From the NCBI GenBank assembly GCA_030603505.1, contig JAUVXQ010000025.1:1-13597 (forward strand): 13,597 nt of DNA, written 5' to 3'. The position numbers and the translations under genes are program-made. The DNA comes from Candidatus Heimdallarchaeota archaeon. Its GTDB lineage: Archaea > Asgardarchaeota > Heimdallarchaeia > Heimdallarchaeales > Heimdallarchaeaceae. Below are positions 6,714-12,651 of this stretch, piece by piece; within the stretch, counting starts at the first letter, position 1; every line of letters starts with the position of its first letter. The notes under the pieces are model-generated. The model made no database searches, was not told the origin of the DNA, and saw nothing but the letters and a program-made list of their open reading frames with translations.

Positions 6714-6786
6714 ACAACTAGTAAGTAGAGTTGTTCAAGAATGTTCCAAATAGAATTTGAATCTCGTCTATTGGTTCAACTTTAGC

Positions 6787-6815
6787 GGTTTTACCAACAA
6801 AACCATAGATTTTTT
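6787..6815 (+). terminator. Hairpin plus T run after the PAC2 gene
   Basis: GGTTTT (6787-6792) pairs with AAAACC (6799-6804) around a 6-nt loop. Six T follow at 6810-6815. This lies about 75 nt after the PAC2 stop and before the end of the opposing GTPase gene, so it suits termination of rightward transcription. A weaker 7-bp stem, AACAACT/AGTTGTT (6713-6719 and 6729-6735), begins on the last base of the PAC2 stop codon. Confidence 0.5.
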
Positions 6816-6816
6816 C

Positions 6817-6851
6817 TTTAGTAATTAGCAATCCTTAGAAAAATTACTAAA
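6817..6851. repeat. Perfect 10-bp inverted repeat at the end of the GTPase gene
   Basis: TTTAGTAATT (6817-6826) and AATTACTAAA (6842-6851) are exact reverse complements with a 15-nt loop. The right arm covers the stop codon of the minus-strand Nog1-like gene. It can form a hairpin in transcripts from either strand and may mark the 3' end of both convergent units. Confidence 0.55.
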
Positions 6852-7962
6852 TTTCGTAATCCATTTTTTCATCATTTTTATAGATATATTCTTCAGCTAT
6901 TTCCAACTGCAGTAAGCTTTTGAATTTTTCATTGGTTTTTATAACTTGATTTAATGCTTCTTTAAGTTTAATAGTAAAATTTGGTATACCTTCTTTTGTT
7001 AAAGTTGAGATGTTGAAGTCTTGGTTTAAAGATGTTTGTGCTTCTTCAACCTCTGTTGGTGATAAAAGGTCAACTTTGTTTAAAACTTTGATAAAGGGTG
7101 TTTCTGGGAATTTTTCCACAATGTCATTAAATAGATTCAACTGTTCTTCTTGTGGAAGTGCGGTTTCTTTTGATAAATCAAACATAAATACAATAATGTC
7201 TGAGATGTGACGAATTGAAGTTATACTTTGGAGTTCAATTATATTTCTCTCTTTAAATGGTCTATCCAACAAACCTGGTGTGTCTACAACTTGAGCAATT
7301 GTGTAGAGTAAATCCCAGTGCCCAAAGATAATTTTCTTTGTTGTGAAGGGATATTCTCCTATTTCCGGTGTTCCTGTTGATATTTCTCTTACAAGTGAGG
7401 ATTTTCCCACATTTGGAGCTCCTGCAATAACCACTGTTGGTAGAGAAACGTCAAAATCGGGTACAGCTTTCAATTGCTTTATTAATCTAATCAACTGTTT
7501 AATATCTCCTTGAGCTTTTTTAACTAGAGAAACAAACCTTCCACCAGCTTCCCTTCTTATTTCTGCCATTACAATGGGGTGATCTGTCTGATCGAGTTTT
7601 TCAATTAGCTCTACTTTAATTTTTTCGATTTGTCTAGAAATTCCACTAATCCTCCCGAGAATCTTTTTTATTTTGTCTGTACCTCCAATTAAATCGCAGA
7701 TTTCTCTATAAAATGGGTGTAATTGGTCTATTGAAGGAAATTTTGTCACAATATTGTCTAATCTTGTTATAATTTCTGTCGCTAAAACTGAGACTTTTGC
7801 CTTTTCATTAGCTGCGATTTTCTCTTCACGTGTTCTACGTTTTTTTTGCTTTTTTGCGATAGCAGACTGGGATCGACTAAAGGAGTATTCAATGATATCT
7901 TTAACTGGAGAAATATGAGAAACCCTTCTGAATGGGTTCCGGTTCTCTTTATTTTCATTCAC
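6847..7962 (-). CDS. Nog1-family GTP-binding protein
   Basis: The 371-aa product is an archaeal Nog1-type (Obg-superfamily, COG1084) GTPase, a family linked to large ribosomal subunit biogenesis. The N-terminal helical region (about residues 1-165) begins NPFRRVSHISPVKDIIEYSFSRS, the usual family opening, with a basic patch at 37-56. The GTPase domain shows G1 GAPNVGKSS (181-189), G2 YPFTT (204-208), G3 DTPG (227-230) and G4 NKVD (295-298), all intact. The C-terminal part is short, without the long eukaryotic extension. Its ATG overlaps the trpS stop codon by 4 nt (ATGA), so the two genes form one translationally coupled unit. The start is firm. Confidence 0.93.
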   Translation of the reverse strand: MNENKENRNPFRRVSHISPVKDIIEYSFSRSQSAIAKKQKKRRTREEKIAANEKAKVSVLATEIITRLDNIVTKFPSIDQLHPFYREICDLIGGTDKIKKILGRISGISRQIEKIKVELIEKLDQTDHPIVMAEIRREAGGRFVSLVKKAQGDIKQLIRLIKQLKAVPDFDVSLPTVVIAGAPNVGKSSLVREISTGTPEIGEYPFTTKKIIFGHWDLLYTIAQVVDTPGLLDRPFKERNIIELQSITSIRHISDIIVFMFDLSKETALPQEEQLNLFNDIVEKFPETPFIKVLNKVDLLSPTEVEEAQTSLNQDFNISTLTKEGIPNFTIKLKEALNQVIKTNEKFKSLLQLEIAEEYIYKNDEKMDYEI

Positions 7963-9086
7963 TTGGAATCACTTTTAGTGTTGATTTCTGATAGATCTAT
8001 TTCGTGATCAAAATATTTGTGAAGATTCTTAATTACACCTTTCTTTCTTTGTTCAAATTGTTTCTGGAATTCGTGAATTAAGTTAATAAGTTTAGGTTTA
8101 CAGTCAAGACCACAAATGATTTCCCCATTTTTACATCTTCTACATATATCTGCTAGCTCTTTATCATCCTTGATGAAGAGTTTCTCAAACAAATCATAAA
8201 TAGTACAAATCTCTGGGTTGGCACCTAGTTCCCTTTGTTCTTTTACTGTTGCTCTTCCACCCGTAAAAGCTCTCACGATTTTCTTTTTTACAATTTGGGA
8301 ACTATCTCTAAGAAAAATGCAATTTTCTGGATTAGAAGAAGACATTGGCCCTCCATCCAATCCTTTTAGGTATTTAATGTATAATGAAGCTGGTAAAGTA
8401 ATTTTTCTTTTCCTTGCTACATCTCTTGTAAGTCTCATGAAAACGTCTTGGTCAAGCCCTATTGGCACCACCACAGGGAGATCGTAGTCAATTGTTGGGT
8501 GGAGTATATGTGCTGCTTGAATGCACGAATAGTATGGCGTGCCTACATTCTCTTCTCCAATTAAACCAAGAGCAGATTTAATGGAATTATATGTAAGATT
8601 GACTGAGAATGTTAAAGCTAGATATGCAATTCTTGGGGTAGAACTTGAAATATATGCATGAACTTGATCAGGTTGAAAACCAAGTGCGAATATGTCAATA
8701 GCATTTTTCAAAGCCAAATTATATGCTGATTTTAGTGAATCAACTTTCCTAAAGACGTATTTTTCGTCATCTGAAAAAGGTAAGAAGAATTGACACTGAT
8801 ATTTCCCCTGCAAATACTTAATAAGTTCAAATAAGATAAGATGACCATAAGTTAAATCATTAGATGGTCCTCTCCCACTGATAATTGCCCATCCCTTTTT
8901 TTGTTCTATGCGATTTAGAATATTATCAAAATCCCTATGAGCGAAAACAATCCCCCTTCGGAAGAAAAGGTGATCTGCTCCTATGCGAGGGAGCTCTTTT
9001 TTAATCCTTGAGATTCCAAATTCTTCAAGAATACTGTCGTATTCCGTTTTTTTTTCAATATCCATGTGCCCTAAGCTTTTTGTCAA
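7959..9086 (-). CDS. trpS: Tryptophanyl-tRNA synthetase
   Basis: This class Ic enzyme charges tRNA-Trp. From the TTG at 9086 it has 375 aa, normal for archaeal TrpRS. HLFFRRGIVFAHRDFD (39-54), SGRGPS (70-75), GLDQDVFMRLTRDVA (210-224) and the C-terminal CRRCKNGEIICGLDCK segment mark the archaeal/eukaryotic branch. The HIGH-like motif reads TYGH (79-82), so the first histidine is replaced. The KMSKS-like loop reads PMSSS (247-251), with proline where lysine is usual. The TTG start is chosen because AAGAGGTG lies 6 nt upstream. A longer in-frame ATG at 9170 would place the start upstream of the likely TATA box and adds a non-homologous hydrophobic stretch. An ATG at 9065 is the main alternative. 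It overlaps the downstream GTPase gene by 4 nt. Confidence 0.92.
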   Translation of the reverse strand: MTKSLGHMDIEKKTEYDSILEEFGISRIKKELPRIGADHLFFRRGIVFAHRDFDNILNRIEQKKGWAIISGRGPSNDLTYGHLILFELIKYLQGKYQCQFFLPFSDDEKYVFRKVDSLKSAYNLALKNAIDIFALGFQPDQVHAYISSSTPRIAYLALTFSVNLTYNSIKSALGLIGEENVGTPYYSCIQAAHILHPTIDYDLPVVVPIGLDQDVFMRLTRDVARKRKITLPASLYIKYLKGLDGGPMSSSNPENCIFLRDSSQIVKKKIVRAFTGGRATVKEQRELGANPEICTIYDLFEKLFIKDDKELADICRRCKNGEIICGLDCKPKLINLIHEFQKQFEQRKKGVIKNLHKYFDHEIDLSEINTKSDSK

Positions 9087-9092
9087 AACAAA

Positions 9093-9100
9093 CACCTCTT
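9093..9100 (-). promoter_or_regulatory. Shine-Dalgarno site fixing the trpS start
   Basis: On the minus strand AAGAGGTG ends 6 nt before the TTG at 9086-9084. It is the strongest SD in the region and decides the unusual start codon. Confidence 0.65.
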
Positions 9101-9151
9101 TAAGAAATAAATATTGAAAGTGTGGGTTAAAGAAGATGAACTGTAGACTAA

Positions 9152-9160
9152 CCTTATAGA
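9152..9160 (-). promoter_or_regulatory. TATA box candidate for trpS and the GTPase gene
   Basis: TCTATAAGG on the minus strand would start transcription near 9130. That gives a leader of roughly 40 nt that includes the SD. The match is moderate. Confidence 0.4.
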
Positions 9161-9232
9161 TTCTGTACAAAAATCAGGGAAAGCTATTGCCAGTCCAAGT
9201 GATCACACTCATCTTTCTCTTGTAAAAAAGGC

Positions 9233-9240
9233 TTTATAAG
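9233..9240 (+). promoter_or_regulatory. TATA box for the ADP-dependent kinase gene
   Basis: TTTATAAG is centred about 29 nt before the ATG at 9266. Archaeal transcription starts about 25 nt after the TATA box, so the mRNA would be leaderless or nearly so. Consistent with this, no SD is seen before the ATG. Confidence 0.55.
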
Positions 9241-9265
9241 ATTATCGTCAACTCACTACACGAGT

Positions 9266-10678
9266 ATGGAAACGTGGAACAAACTCTATTCGAGTACTAT
9301 TGAATCATTTCTATTAAGAAAAAGGAAGTTACAACAAGTAATAATGGGTTTTAATGTTAATATCGATAAAGTAATTCGAATTAGACCCGACACACTACAA
9401 GGTTTCAAATCAAAGAATCTGGATGAAATATTGTTACAGAAAGAAGTTCCAATGGATATAAAGTCAATTGAATCCTTTGTTTTGTGTTTACTAAGAGCTA
9501 TTGAGGGTGGAAAAGCTGATGAAAAATTAATTGTAACCGAAGATGTTTGTGACTGGATAGAAAATACTTTTGTTGTTGATGAAATTAAAATAGGAGGGCA
9601 AGCAGGTATAATGGCTAACCTTCTAACAAAGCTAGAACTAGCCGATGTATTACTAAGTCTTCCAGTTTATGATGATAGTTTTGTGGATTTATTACACGAT
9701 AAAATCAATATACCATTTGAATCTAATGGCATCTGTTCAGTTCAATCCATTACCAAGCTTCAAGGTTTTGAAAAAAAGAGGTTCATTCACTATGTATTTG
9801 AATTCGATAAAGGAACATATTACCTAACAACATCTAATTCTATTGAATGCCCAAGGCAAAATAGATTTATAGCCTCTCATGACACGGTTAACTCTTTACT
9901 CGAAATAAAAAGCTGCTTTAAGAAATATAGTCTTGAAAACATTCAAAAATATTCGATAGCGATTGTTTCAGGGTTCCATCTCTTAAACCCAGAAATACAA
10001 GATAATACAACCTATTATGATATCATTGCCCCCATAATCTCGATGTTCAAGGAATGGAAAAAAATCAATCCAGATTTGAAAATACATCTTGAATTTGCAG
10101 CTACAAGAGATAGAAAGCTCATAAAAGCTATTTTCCAAAGATTATTACCCTTAGTAAATTCAATTGGTTTAAATGAACAAGAACTTCTTTCGGTATTAGA
10201 AACTACTAATGTTACTACTTACAAAAAGTTACGAAACGAGATGTCTTCAGTGAATCTGTTTGAGGGAATATTAAATATTTGGGTAAAATATCCACATCTT
10301 CGTATTCATCTACACTATTTGGGTTACTATCTCACTATTTCATCAAGATTGCATGAAAAACAGGCAATAAAGCGGAAACAAGCTTTAATTCTCTCAGCTG
10401 TTTTTGCTTCAGTCAAAGCAAGAAATGGCTCAATTTGTTCTATTGTTGAGATTAATAATGTACTTTGTAGTGTTTCTAAAAGTGGATATGACGAAATAGA
10501 AGGACTGTTCTCTTTCTTAAGATCGGAATACAAGAGTATAGATGAGATTGAAGATGGTATTGTGAGTACAGACTCATTCACAGTAATTGGGATCCCAACA
10601 ATTATAATAAAATCTGCAAAACAACTTGTTGGGGTTGGAGATACAATATCTGTTCTGGCTCTCTTATTAGAAAATTAA
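9266..10678 (+). CDS. ADP-dependent glucokinase/phosphofructokinase family protein
   Basis: The 470-aa product belongs to the ADP-dependent sugar kinase family (ribokinase fold) that phosphorylates glucose or fructose 6-phosphate with ADP in modified archaeal glycolysis. Motifs in order are GFNVNIDKV (28-36), GGQAGIMAN (110-118), HLEFAATRD (274-282), the Mg-site type GLNEQE (301-306), and the C-terminal GVGDTIS with the predicted catalytic base Asp459. All key motifs are intact, so the protein should be active. I cannot tell from sequence whether glucose, fructose 6-phosphate or another sugar is used, hence no symbol. It is transcribed divergently from trpS across a 179-nt gap and has its own TATA box with no leader. 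No other glycolytic gene lies in the window. Confidence 0.88.
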   Translation: METWNKLYSSTIESFLLRKRKLQQVIMGFNVNIDKVIRIRPDTLQGFKSKNLDEILLQKEVPMDIKSIESFVLCLLRAIEGGKADEKLIVTEDVCDWIENTFVVDEIKIGGQAGIMANLLTKLELADVLLSLPVYDDSFVDLLHDKINIPFESNGICSVQSITKLQGFEKKRFIHYVFEFDKGTYYLTTSNSIECPRQNRFIASHDTVNSLLEIKSCFKKYSLENIQKYSIAIVSGFHLLNPEIQDNTTYYDIIAPIISMFKEWKKINPDLKIHLEFAATRDRKLIKAIFQRLLPLVNSIGLNEQELLSVLETTNVTTYKKLRNEMSSVNLFEGILNIWVKYPHLRIHLHYLGYYLTISSRLHEKQAIKRKQALILSAVFASVKARNGSICSIVEINNVLCSVSKSGYDEIEGLFSFLRSEYKSIDEIEDGIVSTDSFTVIGIPTIIIKSAKQLVGVGDTISVLALLLEN

Positions 10679-10701
10679 TATCTGAACGATACAAAATCCT
10701 G

Positions 10702-10707
10702 TTTTTT
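10702..10707 (+). terminator. T run after the ADP-dependent kinase gene
   Basis: Six T lie 24 nt after the stop codon and directly before the TATA boxes of the next gene. This is a minimal archaeal terminator. Confidence 0.35.
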
Positions 10708-10711
10708 GGAG

Positions 10712-10744
10712 TTTATATAATCCCATTATTATATATTATAAAAG
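10712..10744 (+). promoter_or_regulatory. Promoter region of the 470-aa orphan gene (two TATA-like cores)
   Basis: TTTATATAA (10712-10720) and TTATAAAAG (10736-10744) are both good TATA cores. The second is centred about 30 nt before the ATG at 10770 and predicts a nearly leaderless mRNA; the first would give a leader of about 27 nt. No SD precedes the ATG. Confidence 0.5.
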
Positions 10745-10769
10745 GCAAACCAGTTATTGGGTTTTTACA

Positions 10770-12182
10770 ATGGCTAATGCTGATGGAATGAAAACTAACA
10801 GTAATTTTATCGAGTGGAAGCAACCAAAAGATACATTATTCATAAGTGTTCTTGAAATACCTTTTGTGGAGGATGAAAGAGCTATAACAAATATGATTAC
10901 TGAACTTATTTCTAAGAATATTATGTTTTCTATCAAATTATCAAGTGATTCACAATTCCTAATAGTATATAATTTTTCAACAACCAACAAACAATCTACA
11001 GATATTCACAATCTTATACACCATTTGTCTTCAAATTATTCTCTCAAACTGTTGAATAACACAAACGATTTTTTTACGCCTCCTATTAAAAAAATAGTTC
11101 AAAAGGGCTATACACTTGAAATATTGTTTGAAGATGGAACAAAGAAATATTTCTTAACCTATATATTGTCTTCTGTTAACAAAAAAGCAACACAAGCGAA
11201 AAAAGCACTCACAAAACTTACTAAGTCTCTTATACAAACAGATGTTTTCTCTATAGTTATGACACAATTTCCAAATACTAAAAGAGGTGATAACAGTTCC
11301 CCTAAATGGGGTATTTTTTTAATATCGGAGGATTATAATTTACTTGAGATAAAGCGCAAAAATCAAGTATTTTGTCGATTTATTAAGGCAAATTCAACTA
11401 AAATTGATTCTAAACTCTCTTTACTTTTAAAAAAGTCTATTTCAAGGCATCTAACTAACTTTAGATTCCTTGTTCCCTGGATTAAACACGAAGGTGCGTT
11501 CAGTGACGTAATTATGCTTAATGATTTACTACGAAAGAGGCACCCCAAAGATCATAATTATATAATAGAAAAGAAACTTGAAGAACCACTTTCACCAAAT
11601 ATTACCCAATCTCTTTTATCTAAATCAGTGCAGCAGAACAAACCTTTTCCATCTGTAAAAGCGGAAGTTGTTCCTGATAACGATTTTGTAAATGTTCAAG
11701 TGGGACAGAGTATTATTGAGACGCAGAAAAATGAAAATTCTCAAAACCTTTGCACCAATATTGATGATGTCATTATTCCTTCTACGCAGCCATTAAATAA
11801 TGGACTAGACAATGAATTCATCAAGCATCGTGTCAACAGTATTTTGAAAAGCTTCGATTTTAAGGAGACGATTATATTCGAGGAAAACAATGATTTGGTG
11901 TTAAGAAAAGGTTCTTTTTATATTTTTGTTAGAATCTTTAAAGGAATTTTAAATCAAACCCAGGCTTACGAAATATTGGATGAACTTTCCTCTATTGCGG
12001 GTTTAAGGAATAAATTCATCTGCATTACCATTGCTGATGTTTTAGAAAATGGTGCTTTCAAGATATTGAATGAATACAATGTGCTTTTCTTATCGTATAA
12101 TGACTTACTAAATGAGGTAACACTGAAATCAAAAATCTGTGAATGTTTAGAAAGTGCTTTTACTTTTGTACATTCCCATTAA
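10770..12182 (+). CDS. Uncharacterised 470-aa protein with possible restriction-endonuclease-like C-terminal domain
   Basis: I do not recognise a named family. No signal peptide or membrane segment is seen. Residues 22-100 look like an alpha/beta domain, and 113-235 a second mixed domain rich in lysine. About 265-345 is a polar, low-complexity linker rich in Ser, Asn, Gln and Pro. Residues 347-450 form a compact C-terminal domain with the order helix, strand, NNDLVLRKG, strand YIFVRIFKG, helix, strand FICITIAD, helix, strand VLFLSYNDLL. This resembles Mrr/REase-like domains, but the usual (E/Q)xK catalytic pair is not retained (about residues 386-388), so it may be a non-catalytic relative. 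ATG 10770 is chosen from the promoter position; ATG 10788 is an alternative. It has its own promoter. The function is unknown. Confidence 0.8.
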   Translation: MANADGMKTNSNFIEWKQPKDTLFISVLEIPFVEDERAITNMITELISKNIMFSIKLSSDSQFLIVYNFSTTNKQSTDIHNLIHHLSSNYSLKLLNNTNDFFTPPIKKIVQKGYTLEILFEDGTKKYFLTYILSSVNKKATQAKKALTKLTKSLIQTDVFSIVMTQFPNTKRGDNSSPKWGIFLISEDYNLLEIKRKNQVFCRFIKANSTKIDSKLSLLLKKSISRHLTNFRFLVPWIKHEGAFSDVIMLNDLLRKRHPKDHNYIIEKKLEEPLSPNITQSLLSKSVQQNKPFPSVKAEVVPDNDFVNVQVGQSIIETQKNENSQNLCTNIDDVIIPSTQPLNNGLDNEFIKHRVNSILKSFDFKETIIFEENNDLVLRKGSFYIFVRIFKGILNQTQAYEILDELSSIAGLRNKFICITIADVLENGAFKILNEYNVLFLSYNDLLNEVTLKSKICECLESAFTFVHSH

Positions 12183-12254
12183 ACTAAATTTTCCCCGTAA
12201 GTAGAAAAAGACGTATTACAGAAATTTTTGAGTGATAGACAATAGTATATACTG

Positions 12255-12644
12255 ATGACTGGGGATTGTAATATAGTTGATCATTATATACTTGGTGTTG
12301 TAAAAAAAATTTTACCAAGAAACGAAGAAATTATCCATAGTAGTTTATTTCTAATTAGAGCAAAAGAAGATGAATTAGATGATTTAGATTGGTATTTTAA
12401 TGGTTATTCTGTTATTTCTGAAAGAGTATCTAACCGTATTCGTAACCTCTGCAACAATAAGACTGTTACATTCGCTAACACTGGGTTATACTCAATATCA
12501 CAAAGCCAACAGTATGTTGCTGAGGAAGAAATAGAGCGCGCAACAACTTCTCTTAATTATTTGTTTTCACGCATGAAATCAGGGATTCAATTAGTAAACA
12601 AAGCGACAGAAGTGTATAAAGAAAAATTATCTGTTAGTCGCTAA
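12255..12644 (+). CDS. Uncharacterised 129-aa protein, possibly winged-helix type
   Basis: I do not recognise this family. The 129-aa sequence is mostly helical. It has an N-terminal segment (VDHYILGVVKKILPRNEEII), an acidic turn (KEDELDDLDWYFNGYS), a helix (ERVSNRIRNLCNN), a hairpin-like stretch (VTFANTGLYSISQS) and a long C-terminal helix from about residue 88. The pattern of helix, GYS, helix, then short strands faintly recalls SocA/YwgA-like or winged-helix regulators; this is low-confidence inference. It follows the 470-aa orphan gene by 72 nt without an SD or an obvious TATA at the right distance, and ends 7 nt from the opposing HD-domain gene. Coding is supported by an open frame of this length in AT-rich DNA and a plausible protein composition. 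Confidence 0.68.
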   Translation: MTGDCNIVDHYILGVVKKILPRNEEIIHSSLFLIRAKEDELDDLDWYFNGYSVISERVSNRIRNLCNNKTVTFANTGLYSISQSQQYVAEEEIERATTSLNYLFSRMKSGIQLVNKATEVYKEKLSVSR

Positions 12645-12651
12645 TTTCAAC

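Noticed and set aside
9087..9170. N-terminal extension of TrpRS from ATG 9170
   Set aside because: The extra 28 residues are hydrophobic, unlike TrpRS, and the stretch contains the SD and the likely transcription start. A cleaved signal peptide on TrpRS is implausible.
10327..10581. Minus-strand reading frame opposite the ADP-kinase gene
   Set aside because: It is antisense to a conserved enzyme domain; composition and lack of a start signal indicate a shadow.
10754..10990. Minus-strand reading frame opposite the start of the 470-aa orphan gene
   Set aside because: The plus-strand gene has a promoter at the right distance and a much longer frame; this one has neither.
12243..12251. TATA-like TAGTATATA just before the ATG at 12255
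   Set aside because: It is too close: transcription would begin about 20 nt inside the gene, where no good start codon follows.
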